Of a stretch of 64,000 nucleotides of DNA, positions 45,705-57,271 are shown piece by piece. The notes below the pieces were generated by a model that ran no database searches, had not been told where the DNA came from, and was given only the letters and a program-made list of their open reading frames with translations. Every line of letters starts with the position of its first letter. Within the stretch, counting starts at the first letter, position 1. The DNA comes from Fasciolopsis buskii. Taxonomy: Eukaryota > Platyhelminthes > Trematoda > Plagiorchiida > Fasciolidae. The stretch covers positions 90,896 through 154,895 of the forward strand of contig LUCM01009870.1 in NCBI GenBank assembly GCA_008360955.1, in the 5' to 3' direction. The translations under genes were made by a program, and so were the position numbers.

Positions 45705-47959
45705 GCTTTTGAATTTTTTGGAAAAAGAGATATTCTATCACTAGCCTAACACTTGTGCTAGGCATCTGCACTGGAAAAGCAAAAAAATTAACAAACTTTC
45801 ATTCAGTTTAAGGGACATTATAATTCGTATTAGGCTTAGGAATGTTATTTTCAAAGACAAATGGTGACTGCCTGAATTTTGAATCATCAATATGGCTGTG
45901 GGAATTAAGCATATTCTCAGCCTAGGAAGGCGTTCAAAGTCGGTCAATATCAGCCGCATTGTAGGCCTAGTGACATCATCTTTGCACTGATCTTTGTCAT
46001 ATTTAAGCAAATGAGAGTTGATGCGTTTCACTGACTGGCTAATAACATCCAGGTGATCCCTATACTCAATTCAGCTGAAATTCTCAGTTCTCGAAAGCAA
46101 TACATTAAATGTAACTGCATCTGCATTGTATTCCCTAGGCCGTGTGTTGCACGATGATAAAAAATTGGGATTCTTAATCGCTTACTTCGTAACGTTCGGG
46201 TAGCTGAAGCGAAATGCGTTGTCCATGCAAACAAAGTAGTATTTGTCAGTAGAACTGCGAGGCACTTGATTGCCAAATAAATTTATATCATTTCTACCTG
46301 CGAATAAAATTGATGAGAACCGCTCATGGGAACACGTCATGGTCGCCTAGTTTTCTTCCTCATTGTTTTCCCCGGAGTTACACGCACATCCGTTCCTTTA
46401 AATCTGACCATTATTCAGTGGAGTCAGTTGTCCCAGTCCCATGAACACTGCAAAAGCCAGCACATATTCTGTTACCATGTGTATTTCACAGTGTCTTGCA
46501 ATAAAATGTGTGCTAGAAGAATCAAACAGAGAGAGAGAGACAGGCGGTGAAGATTTCAAAGCAGCCTAATTTGAAATGTACCGGTGAAAAGAACTGAAAA
46601 CCTAATGGGCAATTTTTTCAGCAAACCTGAGAATGTTGCTCTTTCAACATAAATGAGACATTACTATTCTACTGAAGAACTTCAAGATGTAAGACTTCCC
46701 CTATCGTTTTACACATAGCTACACAGAACGGTGATATCAAAGTCAGGAGAAGTTAATTACAGCTCACCTCAGAAGAGGAAAATCGATCACATTTTGTTTT
46801 AGAATAGAATAGAAATATCTTCAATTCAAACTGTTCAAAATTTGACACATCCAGTCAAATTTTAAACTGTGATATTCAAGTGGTAGCGAGGGTTCCATGA
46901 GAACTGTGGGAATTATCATATTATTAAATGGGTTGGAACTGTAAACATATCATCAAAAGTACAGCTGGTGAAAAGAGTTGTCGATTACAAAAGATATTTA
47001 CATAAATCATGGTGCATAGGTGAAATTCATGCTCCTGGACAGCCCGAGATTTTATTAATTTTCCTTATACTCTTTGTCTTGATGTGCTACGCTCAGCGAG
47101 CCGACGGAAACCGTATTTAATCACACTTATATCCTTATGAAATTATATGGAAAAAACGCCCGGATGCGCAATGTGACTGCCGCGTGTTTGACATAGCCAC
47201 TATGGTGGTTATTGCCGACAGCAAGATGACCTATATTCGTTGCATTATTGCCAGTGTAAATAATAATTTTTATAGAACTAATTGCGCTACCAATAATACT
47301 GCTACCAATAAAGTTAATTTTACTAATACTTCGCTAATTACGGCTTGCATAAATAATCCAGCTTTTATACCAGGGCAAAAAATACTTTAAAAAATGTTAG
47401 AAATATGTGCAAGGGTTTTTGACTTATTGAGATTGTTGCACTCCTCCTTCCGTTTTAATGAACGAATAACTTTTTCTTACGTGATGGAATTCCTTCTGGA
47501 TCCCGACAAAGAATAATGGAATGGAGATCTTTCTGCTGAGATCAAATCAAATGAATTGACCTGCAAACTGATGACATGCTAAACAATTTGCCAGTTCATA
47601 TAATTTCTCGTGCTGACCGTCGGTAAGAATTGGCCCAAACGGTTGGAACTGATTATTTGTTTACGGTACATACGAATATGCACTTTGTGGTTTTTAACTA
47701 GTCTCAGCTGACACCATGTTTTTTCCAAGTTTGCACGCGATGACCGAACGAAAATTTTTCTATGCGCTTTACATTTTTATCCTCAAAATCGTGAAATGTT
47801 CACGAAAAAAAGCATTCCATTTGCACAAATGCGTTTTGATTCTGATTTTCTCCAGTTTCCTTTTGGATATTCTTCATCCGAGGACTGTCATATTTTCGGA
47901 ACCAGATTAAGTGTTAGTGGGTCCCCTTGGACAGTTTTACTTTCTTCTCCCATTTTTAG
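45705..47959. other. Mostly non-coding; possible LINE relic
   Basis: On the minus strand around 46.03-46.25 kb, FASATRTLRSKRLRI and YNADAVTFNVLL recall the thumb region of trematode RTE-like LINE reverse transcriptases, very diverged. A 74-codon ATG frame at 46326-46550 starts with a signal-like hydrophobic run (LVFFLIVFPGV) and has four cysteines, but lacks other support. A short GA repeat lies at about 46530-46541. Confidence 0.3.
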
Positions 47960-48016
47960 TCCCTTATCTGTTATTGGTTTGTCAACGAAGGAGTGTCCAG
48001 GTGTGTACCCAAAAAG
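47960..48016 (+). CDS. Exon candidate (57 nt)
   Basis: The acceptor is very strong (TTTCTTCTCCCATTTTTAG) and the donor good (CAAAAAG then GTATAC); the length is 19 codons in phase 0 (SLICYWFVNEGVSRCVPKK). All three frames are open across it, so the reading frame is not certain. Confidence 0.18.
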
Positions 48017-49280
48017 GTATACGCACTTATTTTCTAGGTGCGGATAAACAAATAGATTTCACTGGACGTTTCTCTTGCCGAGAAATACGATGAAATCAGC
48101 CGTTTGGCGTGCCCTTTCAGTTTTTCCCCTAGTTTTAACTATAGTATGCATTATTTTTCTTTTATATCAATGTGACAAACACTTGTGGATTGTTGTTAGC
48201 AGAAAGAAATCCAATGCATAATTGCCTGAACAGTTAAGTATGAGCGATAAACAAGGAATAGATTTGTGTGAACACTGGCTGCGGCCCGCTGGAGTCCTGC
48301 TGAAATTAACATCTTTCCGAATTATACTAATATAGGTATCCCTTTCGCTAGTCTGAATAATCGGCTTCTGGTTCAGTGCCTGAAGCAGTCCAATGAAAGT
48401 GTGTAATCAAAAACCCAAATGGTTCTCTAGGACACCACGATGAATGCGACATATTAGGACAGAATCAACTATGCCAGTCAGCGACTATTCAATCGCAAAG
48501 CAAACAAGAAGAGTAAAAGATGCAATCCACTGTGGAGATTTGTCTTTATAAAAAGATGAGGAAAGCGTTTATTATTATCCCATGTAGGTAACTGTAGAGT
48601 GAATTAATCCTCGACGCTGTCGGAAAATATCATATAGTATTCAACAAATCATCCGTCCGTAGAAAACCTGGAAAAAAGGGGATTCACCATGCATCAGAAA
48701 ATAGATGCGCTATGTGATGAATTTATGTGAGCATTTGCTTTTCAAAAATATATACCACAGCATTATCGTTAGCGTGTTACTAGGTAACCTTCCTCAAAGC
48801 AGGGTTTACAGTCAAATGATTTAGGGTAATAGTTATTCGCCCAATGGTAACAGAAAGTTATTTGTGTGTTTGTGCAGATGTGTGAAGTATGTTTTGGGTT
48901 CACATGCAGCTGACCATATGCGTGAGTGTGCACGCCCATACGTATGAGAGCGGGACATGTTTGGATATCCAGATTATTCTATTCCATTTTTTTCAATAAT
49001 TCTGACTTTGAATAAGTATTTCATCCCAGAAAACCCTTTATATCAAAGAAAGTGGTACGACATACTGCCAGCATATTCAAAATGTAGAGGGCTTAACATC
49101 CTGAAAAACTCAAAATTGGATCCGTCAATCTGCTCTTGCTAGCTGCGATTCTCCACTACGCCTACTACGGAGATTAAACTCTTTTGATAGGTTGGCCGGT
49201 TGATAAAGGCATGAATTAATGACTGTGCTTTGAGAAATAATCAGGGTAACTTGTAATCGTCATTCGACTGTTGCTTTCAG
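48017..49280. other. Non-coding DNA
   Basis: No supported gene seen. Confidence 0.5.
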
Positions 49281-49506
49281 AAGTGTACTCATGGCCCTTG
49301 TGTTTTCCACATCTATCAATTATGTCACCATCCCTCTCAAAGAATTAGAATATAGCCTTTCTACAACGAAATATTTGAAGCTTTGCACATTTCCTTATGA
49401 CGGTGACGATTTGTTAGGCCTTTCTGGCGTGAGGAACCTGTTTCGCCGTGGTCCTCTTGTTTTCCATGATGATTCAATGCCTGTTATGGTCGGAACTGAT
49501 TATTGA
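49281..49506 (+). CDS. Terminal-exon candidate (74 codons)
   Basis: A strong acceptor (CGACTGTTGCTTTCAG) is followed by a frame open for 74 codons to a TGA, with an ATG four codons in. The C-terminal part contains TFPYDGDDLLGLSGVRNLF and an acidic and hydrophobic tail. A donor-like site inside (TCTGGC then GTGAGG at 49430) could make it an internal exon. No AATAAA follows. Family not recognised. Confidence 0.25.
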
Positions 49507-49553
49507 CCGTTGGTAATCATCGCACCATTTTGACCATAAACAAAGATCCTTAC

Positions 49554-49677
49554 ACTTTTAAGTTTAAGTAGTTCTGCCTCAATTTCTCTCCTCATTTCGT
49601 CTTCCAGCTTTTCCGGGTGGCAATTATTTACGAAAATAACAAATGAACAAGGGACGGTGAAAGTGCAAAACAAAACA
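49554..49677 (-). CDS. Minus-strand exon candidate, charged helix (124 nt)
   Basis: On the minus strand a good acceptor (CGCTTCCCGGTGTCAG) and a near-consensus donor (AAAAGT then GTAAGG) bracket 41 open codons. The peptide has a hydrophobic start (VLFCTFTVPCSFVIFV) and then a strongly charged helix (PEKLEDEMRREIEAELLK). Only 47 bases separate it from the + strand candidate ending at 49506. Family not recognised. Confidence 0.22.
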
Positions 49678-50392
49678 CTGACACCGGGAAGCGGGTTTGA
49701 TTTAGCCAATATCCACGAACTTTGCAGGGTGTCGTATTCATACTATTGTATACTAGTTGCGAATGGACGACTTCGCTAGATGATCACAGCTGTTAGCTAT
49801 CGGTTAACCAGCATAATTTTATTGAAACAAATCTGCCGCTGCTGCTCAACAAAGATTACAATTCAGCACAAACGTCTCATCAAGCATTCCCGTATCACTA
49901 AACAGTCAAATAGATGACACCACTATCAGCCAGTATTGTAAATTAGTATGCAGTTAACATGGTGTAAGTCAACACAGTTTTGGGGTTTTATAAAGATACA
50001 GCAATTGGCCGCCTTAATTCTGTGGAACAAAGAAATGGAAAATCCTATTAGCAATCCGGCGTGTGGGAAACAAAACGACAAAATCAGAATTCGCTATCAA
50101 TGCATACACACAAGTCGTAACGGGCGACTGAAAGGTACTTGTGCGGTAGAGGGGCCAAAACTTCCCATTTCTTCGACTTTTCCTCAAAATACTTTCAGAT
50201 ATTTCTATGAAAGTTGAATGTGATTATAAGGAACAATTCCCTTGATTAGCCCGAGGAATAACCAATAATGCGTGAAAATGAATGGGTGCGTCTACACCTT
50301 ACCAACAACTATGACTAATCGTGATCGGTCATGAGCTGCATATCGGTTCGCATTTGAAGAAACGTTATTTTCTTCTTCTTCATGTGTCTTAG
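49678..50392. other. Non-coding DNA
   Basis: No supported gene seen; an 89-codon frame at 49948-50217 lacks splice context. Confidence 0.45.
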
Positions 50393-50619
50393 GTTCGAGG
50401 TGGTACTGCCCAAAACCAGTGGTATACCAGTTCTGTATTTTATATTGGTTCCAGGGTTCAGAGACCTTTGACAGCCGGCCCGAACAGATCGTCGGCTGTC
50501 AGATTCTATTCATGACCGTTCATTATCGGTTCCCATCAGAATTCGGTCGGGGTCGATATGCGCCACTGGTTATCCCTAGCAATCGGTGCACAGAAGCACA
50601 ACGATCTTATTTTATCTAA
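50393..50619 (+). CDS. Exon or repeat-derived frame after strong acceptor (75 codons)
   Basis: A very strong acceptor (TTCTTCTTCTTCATGTGTCTTAG) leads into 74 codons and a TAA in one frame (SRWYCPKPVVYQFCILYWF and onward), after a two-base carry-over. A second frame is open for 40 codons. A donor-like site (CCAGTG then GTATAC at 50422) would give a 29-base exon instead. The GC-rich second half could be repeat-derived. Family not recognised. Confidence 0.2.
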
Positions 50620-53475
50620 TTGGTTAGGCTTTGATACGGCATGTTAAGTGAAGTCAGACAGAAATAACAATCGATAGTGGCTATCGTTGTTTCCACTATT
50701 CTCATCCAGGTAATCCATTTTATATCTAGACATAACATGAATTTGTTTATTGTAGCTATCCAATGAAAAAGGAGTACATTCTGATCATACAACTGAAACG
50801 AAACTTTTAGCTAAGTGCTGGTTATTTTAGTAAAAAAACACCTCCCCTTCCACTAGTTTTGCTTCCAACTAACACCGCCAGATGTAGTGGTTGGACTTTT
50901 CACAGTTCTATTTGTGGCTCCCATACAATCTAACAAGTAATTTCGTACAGTTATCTATGGCCGTATAATTGGAGAATTAATATGGAATTATTTCTAAAGT
51001 CCAGTTTGTCGCTGTCCTATTTAATTCCTCACATTTAACACCACAAAATATCACAAAAACAGACTGATGATATAGCTGAATATGGCGCTGAAGAGGCTTT
51101 TATCATTACCTATTGCGAAAGTCCATAGAAGTAGGCGCGATATTTTGTAGACAACCGGCTCACAGTGACCTTAAAATCGATCGAAGTACGGTATGTATTC
51201 ACTTAAAATTCGGTTTGCACCTCCCAAAACGTTCCACGATTTTGTTGCCGCATGTGTCCTAAAGGCAATCATTTTTACATTTTGTTCATGCTGTTTTTGA
51301 ACCATTTGCATTAGAGTTTTCTTTTACAATAAACATCCATAGTATCTACCGGTTCAGCTTTCCCTTTTAAAACCATATTTCTCCGTGCATTGCTTCTGAG
51401 TTGCACTATCAGCTGGAGCCGAAACAAGACATTCACCTGGAAGAAGTGATCGACGTTTTGGAGTTGGTTTTGGGCAATTTATTAGGACCTACTATTTGTT
51501 TGCCCAGGAATCAGACGGCCATTCGTCTCAGCTGTTTTGTTGATAATACGTTATTCAGAATAGAGCCATAATGTCTGAAATTTTGGATTTTTGTTGTCAG
51601 CAGCAAGTTTCGTGCAGAGATGATGACAAACAATTTCCAGGAGAGGAAAACTTACTACTTACAACAAAAACCTTTGTTACAGGATTTTGTGCCTTGTTTC
51701 GAAAAGCCTTGCTTAACCGACGCAAAAAATTCCCGTGAATTATTGCAAGATATCAACGAAGCACTCTCTTAAAGGTTCAGGTAAAGTTCTAGTGTCCAGT
51801 ATTCATTGCAATGCTACTTCAAGTAGGAAGTCGTTCTGACCAAACTAACCAAGGAATTGCAGAGGCCGTCAGATATGAGTACCCTTAAACACCATAAGGT
51901 CGACACTTTGAATCATTTATATCAATTCAATGATCCCAGTGTCCCCTAGTGTCTGACAGTCAACATTAATTAAAAATGGCTCACAAAATGGCAAAAATAA
52001 TCACTGCTTGGATGATTGAGCGCGGAAAACACACAAGGACAGCTACTAAAATCTGACGCAATCCCAATAAACTCACGCATTTCGAGGAACTTTGTGTCCC
52101 CTTTAATCTTTCAGCATCTTGTAGCTTTCCCCAGCGAATATGTAGCACAAACCTAGAACTACTACCCCTTAAGGAGGTCATCTTTACTGACATATAATAG
52201 CCAGAAATTATGCATAATATAAATGAGCCCCAATGATAGATTATCGTGGTTTTGACTGATGCCTACTAGACCCATTTATCAATTTCTTTCATTGGTAACT
52301 GTATTAAAACTTCATTCAGTCAGGCCGAGATGATGCTCATGGACCGGTTCAGACGAGAGCCCAGTTGTGCGTCTCAAAAGCCCAATTCAACAGGAGTAGT
52401 TGAAGTGCAAGAAACTTCTGAGTCTGAATAATTATCTTTCGATCGATAGGAAAAGATCGGTTTGTATGTGCAAATAACCTGGAGCTTTGCAGCACACAAC
52501 ACTCAGTCAATCGAAAGTCGGCGGTGTGTCCTTTGTCGTATCTTTAAATGGCTGACTGGGATAAATAAATGCCGAACCTGAGTTCTTTTTTCTTTGTGTT
52601 TTGTCGATTGAGCACTCAGGGTAAACGTTTGAGAAGACAACGTATTGCAGTTCCAACTCTTCATCTATGGTGTCGTCTGCACAAATTTGCCGGGTGCCAG
52701 AGGAAAGCTCAGATTAGGTTTCATTCTATTTCAGTCGGAACGAAGTTGTGTATACACTGATCATTCAATGTGTCCTGACAAATTCATGAAAGCACAAATA
52801 CGGTGATTCAGAAATAACTCTGCGAATACTAGTTTGCTCCATATTTCCTTTTCGAGCGGTAACCAAACGTTCCTGCAGTCTGCAATGAACGTAGTTGCTG
52901 TCAGATTTACATCGATATCACTACAAAAGCTTATCGTTCTAGCGAAACTGTACCATGTCCCACATATTTTGAAAAAACGGCAAAATTATTTTGAAATATA
53001 ATCCAACTGGCTTTTTAGCATCTTTAATAAGACTGAAACGTGATTCATTTTACTTGGGCACATTTGTGCCTACCTGACTTAAGGTGCAGTGATTGTCTTG
53101 GCGTTGCTCCGCATTCTGCCAGACAGTGAACTCTCGTAAAGTATTGTAAGACAAGAACAAGTTCTTGTTTATTTCGACTTTTTTAACACAGATCAGAATA
53201 ATTATGAAACAGTTCCCAAATAACTCGGGAAACGACTTCCTTCTGGACCGCTGAAAATTGTTCACAATTTTTCGTGGATAGCTCAGGAAGACACGATGTT
53301 TGAAATGCTTTATAATCTGCTTTCTCAGCAGTAAGACAAGGCAGTTAGACACGGGGATCGAATTGTAATACCCATTCTCTTAGATCCTAGATCTTACTCC
53401 ACCATCGTCACCAAAGTTGGAGAGACACAAGTCTTCACTCCTTAATGCTGGGAAACAGATAAATAAAATGAACTA
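50620..53475. other. Mostly non-coding DNA
   Basis: No firm gene. An ATG frame at 52569-52760 (63 codons) begins with a signal-like run (MPNLSSFFFVFCRLSTQ) and has a donor-like GTAAAC just after it. A strong acceptor at 50882 is followed by a membrane-like VVVGLFTVLFVAPIQSN. Neither has a partner. Confidence 0.4.
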
Positions 53476-53766
53476 ATGACGGAACCTATAAGGCAACTGA
53501 AAGAGCTGTAAGCCCAAAATCAATTACCGATACCGAAACCTAATAAAGATCCAGGTATTGTTAGTCATAGGGAGGACGAACAACCTGTTGAATGGACCAT
53601 CCCAATTTACAAAACTGCTGAAAACGAGAAGTCTATAGCAAAGCTTACTGAGATCACCGGGCCTGCCCCGTTCGAAATGGAAAGACCAAACTTGTACGAT
53701 AATTATCGGGCTATACCGATTTCCCAAAGTCCAAAAATAAGGATGCCAATTTCGGTCTTATATTAA
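53476..53766 (+). pseudogene. ATG frame with one internal stop, origin unknown
   Basis: An ATG at 53476 starts MTEPIRQLKEL, then a TAA at 53509-53511, then 84 further open codons to a TAA at 53764. The continuation contains NQLPIPKPNKDPGIV and NYRAIPISQSPKIRMPIS. It is rich in Pro, Glu and Lys. The start looks like a retroelement gag and PIPKPNKDPG recalls a LINE polymerase motif, but the spacing fits neither family, so the origin is left open. Confidence 0.22.
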
Positions 53767-55553
53767 GCATGGATTACACGTGGACATATTCACCATTCGC
53801 GGTTTATCCACTTCGCCCCACTACCCTTTCATTTTCCCATTTGGCATTAATGAAAATCGGTGGGATGTAATGGCATGACCATGAATCACTGAGAATTCGC
53901 GTGTTCACCACTTGATGTATGGTTGTTTGGGGTCTCGTATGAAAGTCATTTATTACAGACAAAACCCACTTACATCAAAACGAACAGCACTACTCCGCGC
54001 TTCACGACAAACTGCCAATGACTTTAACAGCCATAACATGTCTTGCAAGCGGATGGGATTTCGCAGTCCTTTGCTTCCGCGCAACTTCCACTTGACCACC
54101 TTTAAGCGAAATATGTTACTGATAGAGCTGAATTTGCAGTCCAAATGTCGATGTTGTATTTCGTAGTGCACATGTTAAGAAAGGCTAACAGATCCATTGC
54201 CTAAAGTTTGGTCTAGGTGCTGTTGTCGACCTTTGTAGCCCTCCGAAGCAATCACTGTTATCATGTCTAGCGGTTAGCAGCAAGGACTACCATTTACCAG
54301 TCAAGGCTGTCAGCATTAGCACTATAAAAATCTATGGCTTGTATCATTTGTGAACGGCTCATTACACTGCCCGTTCCGTAATCCTAAATCAAGGCAAATA
54401 TGCATTTCATATTTCCAGCTAATACTTAGTAGTTTATTGCTGCTTCCGTCTTGTGTCTCGTCTTCTTCGTTTCACTAGTATTGAACTGAGCGGTACATGC
54501 GCATGTCTTTAGGCTTGGCATTACATGCCATTTGGATATAACGTTTCGGTCCAACACAACCCTAAATAAATGTTTCATGTTAAACAAAAGTTCCTAGCAC
54601 CTAAAAAACTACAGCTAGTGGAGAAATTATTTGGGATATTGTTTCAGAAGTCAAGTAACATTCTCAGATTTAGGGTTACATTGATGTAGATTTCGCCAAA
54701 ATGAAAGTTGGAGAGGAAATCTAAAATATAACCACTACAAAATTATGCTACCATGGTTAAATTTCTAAAATGTCTTGCGTAAGTGACTCGATTCGTGCAA
54801 CCACAGGTCTAAAAATTACGTGTGAATTTTGATTCCCCGAAACTGGCGAAGCCAAATAAATCACCCATCGGGAACCTTCTAATTTTGAGATTGGGGGAAT
54901 CGAAGTAGTAGGTAATATTCATAACTTACCGGAGACAGGTTACGAGATTAAACCCGGTGACTCTTAGCCACCTGCGTTGACAACTACGTGAATGCATGAC
55001 GTGGAACATGTGACATCACTTGTTCTAGCTGCATCATATCATGTTCTGACCTAATACTTTTGGATAAGGTCCGGACAAAGTGGTCAAAGAACACAATCGA
55101 TCAAAGTCTATTAAGCAGTGGTATTTTGATCAGAAGAAACTAATCAGCTTCTCAGATAGCTAAAAATCACACTTTGGTCGATTAGGGCCTCCAGTTCCGT
55201 GAATTGCGCAAAAGCGAATGATATATTCTACAGTAAACTCCGTCGAGCGCCTAAACGAAAGTTGCTTCAGTAAGAGTGTGCCAGGCTCAACCCAACAGAG
55301 ATGGTTTTGATAAATCTTACCAGAAGGATGCATCGAATTCGTGAACATGTGGATCGAACTACTAAGAAAGGACCAATCTAAAGAGCAACTGATATTCCGC
55401 TGACTCGCAGACGTTTTAGCCAAAAGATGTGCCAAGTTTCTGAGAAAAAATATCAGCTCCGCTCATCATAACCAGGTGTATTTCTACAGAAATCAAATTT
55501 TCTCTCATCATTTTTTCCTGATGTCATCTGCATCAAATTATTTTCTTCCTTAG
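53767..55553. other. Non-coding DNA
   Basis: No supported gene. A very strong acceptor at 54479 (CTCGTCTTCTTCGTTTCACTAG region) is followed by only 10 open codons. Confidence 0.45.
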
Positions 55554-55679
55554 GTTTTTGCTGACTTCTACAGTTGTGTAAATACGTGCAACCGCGATTG
55601 TGCATTTCAGTTAAAATGCCTCATCCCCGGAGAAGCACCAGGTCGCTGTTTGGAGTCCAGTTGCAGAGTTACTCGATAA
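55554..55679 (+). CDS. Cysteine-rich terminal-exon candidate (41 codons)
   Basis: A very strong acceptor (CAAATTATTTTCTTCCTTAG) opens in phase 0 into 41 codons and a TAA. The peptide has six cysteines spaced C-x3-C-x3-C-x5-C-x9-C-x4-C (YSCVNTCNRDC ... LKC ... GRC ... SSC), far more than expected by chance for this composition, and looks like a small disulfide-bonded secreted domain. No upstream exon with a signal peptide and matching phase could be fixed, and no AATAAA lies close behind the stop. No named family is assigned. Confidence 0.35.
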   Translation, partial: VFADFYSCVNTCNRDCAFQLKCLIPGEAPGRCLESSCRVTR

Positions 55680-56705
55680 CTGAAAATGTTCATTTCTATT
55701 TGCGTTTTATCTTGTTTTGCTACACAAACGTTTAATAATATGATTACCTGACTGGCATACATTGCGATGAAAAAGTGTCTTCAACGGTCAGCAGTAGTCT
55801 ACTTGGGGAACCATATTGCTTGGGAAAAGTAAAGGTGCAAGTATAAACACCGGTAGTTAGATTTCCGTTTCAAGGATAAATAACCTGCTTGATGGTTTCA
55901 CACCTAGCACAAAATAATCACGTTAGACAAGATCTGCATGAGTCAGATTGCACAACTTCGCAGCTTCCATAGGGGTCACCCTTCTTCTGTATAATTCTTC
56001 CTGTGCGATCGAAAGCAGTTGTTTGTTGTCCTGTAACTCTTACGTTCTGTCCTCCACTCCATAGGAGACAAATGACTGGATGAGAGTTGACGCAGAACAA
56101 GATCACCCGGTTGGAAGTTACCCAAGGCTTATGCGTGTTGCCTCAACTAATCCTGTTCTTACACGTCTCAGTTTTGCTCAATAATTGTGATTCAAATATA
56201 TGTTTATAAACCACTGAACATAAACCTGTTCGCCAACTTGTATTCACAAATAGTGCTCAGTGGGAACTATTCAACAATATAACTCGATATTCATTTTTCC
56301 CCGGGCGGAATCAGTATGCAACAAGTTAAAACTGGTAGAAGTGGAAATAAATCATCCCAGTGGGATCCACATATGGTCACTCAAGCGAACTTACACGAAT
56401 CATATGTATGAAAGCAGGTCATGAATTTGCCTCCTCTTGCCTACAAATTCCGTTGAAAACTGGGACTATTTTGAAGAACTTCCGAAGAATCCCGTCATCA
56501 TAAACAACTAGAATCTTTGATTGCAAGACAGGTTAGGAATGGTTTGAAAACTGCGATGTTGTGGAAAATCTTCAAGGATTGATGTTTCATATTTGGATGC
56601 TGTTTTACTGCTAATTGGGTGGTAAAACTTATGTACCTATTTTATAATTCTTAGTTATTTATCATTAATGTCCATTGTTAAACGTGGAAGGAATCCGTAG
56701 CATAA
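55680..56705. other. Non-coding DNA
   Basis: No supported gene seen. Confidence 0.5.
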
Positions 56706-56933
56706 TGTTACTTGCATGCCTTTTGCGACAAACCGTTTCGTCCCGACAACTTATTACCACTCGAGGAGTTGGTTCCGTATTTCAAACTTGTTTCTGGACT
56801 GAAATATATTCAATGGGCTCTCTTCAGACAAACCTATTACCGTAGAAATGCATCAGCCTGGGAACTGTTCGCAAAATCCTCTAAATCAATCAACGAAAGC
56901 AAGCTCTTCCATTCCCTCCAAACCCGAAAGTAG
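56706..56933 (+). CDS. Open region, exon or relic (75 codons)
   Basis: Seventy-five codons are open to a TAG, with third-position GC near 50%, above background. The peptide contains DNLLPLEELVPYFKLVSG and RRNASAWELFAKSSKS. A second frame begins with a real ATG at 56705 and reads MLLACLLRQTVSSRQLITTR, which resembles a mitochondrial targeting sequence. The minus strand is also open (56837-57052). No clear acceptor precedes it. The density of open frames over 56.7-57.27 kb suggests a gene fragment or an old element. Confidence 0.22.
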   Translation, partial: CYLHAFCDKPFRPDNLLPLEELVPYFKLVSGLKYIQWALFRQTYYRRNASAWELFAKSSKSINESKLFHSLQTRK

Positions 56934-57082
56934 GACAACCAGGAAGCGGGAATCTCCGAAACCACCCTTCTTTCGTTCAAACTGACATCATTGAAATACT
57001 GAAGAAATAAGTTCGTAATAGGACATACCTGAGTGGTTAAATTCTCTTGCACTTGATCGAATAAATAAACCCATAGAGCTGA

Positions 57083-57271
57083 CCATTAAAGCCGCCTATT
57101 AGTTGCCATTCGGGACCTGACAAGTGGATTGTTCGCATTAAAAACCACCCCCCATTCCGAGATCTGAGTGGTGAACAGGAAACAGTTGCTGGAGCTGAAA
57201 CTAACTTAAATTCCTCCGGCAAACTATTCGGACTGTTTGCGCTAAACCACATAAAATGTGATTGGGAATAG
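57083..57271 (+). CDS. Open region, exon or relic (62 codons)
   Basis: Sixty-two codons are open to a TAG. The peptide contains SGPDKWIVRIKNHPPFRDL and GKLFGLFALNHIKCDW and looks like a real protein segment. The minus strand is open too over 57037-57252, after a good minus-strand acceptor (CATTTTATGTGGTTTAG), so the coding strand is undecided. Confidence 0.2.
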   Translation, partial: PLKPPISCHSGPDKWIVRIKNHPPFRDLSGEQETVAGAETNLNSSGKLFGLFALNHIKCDWE

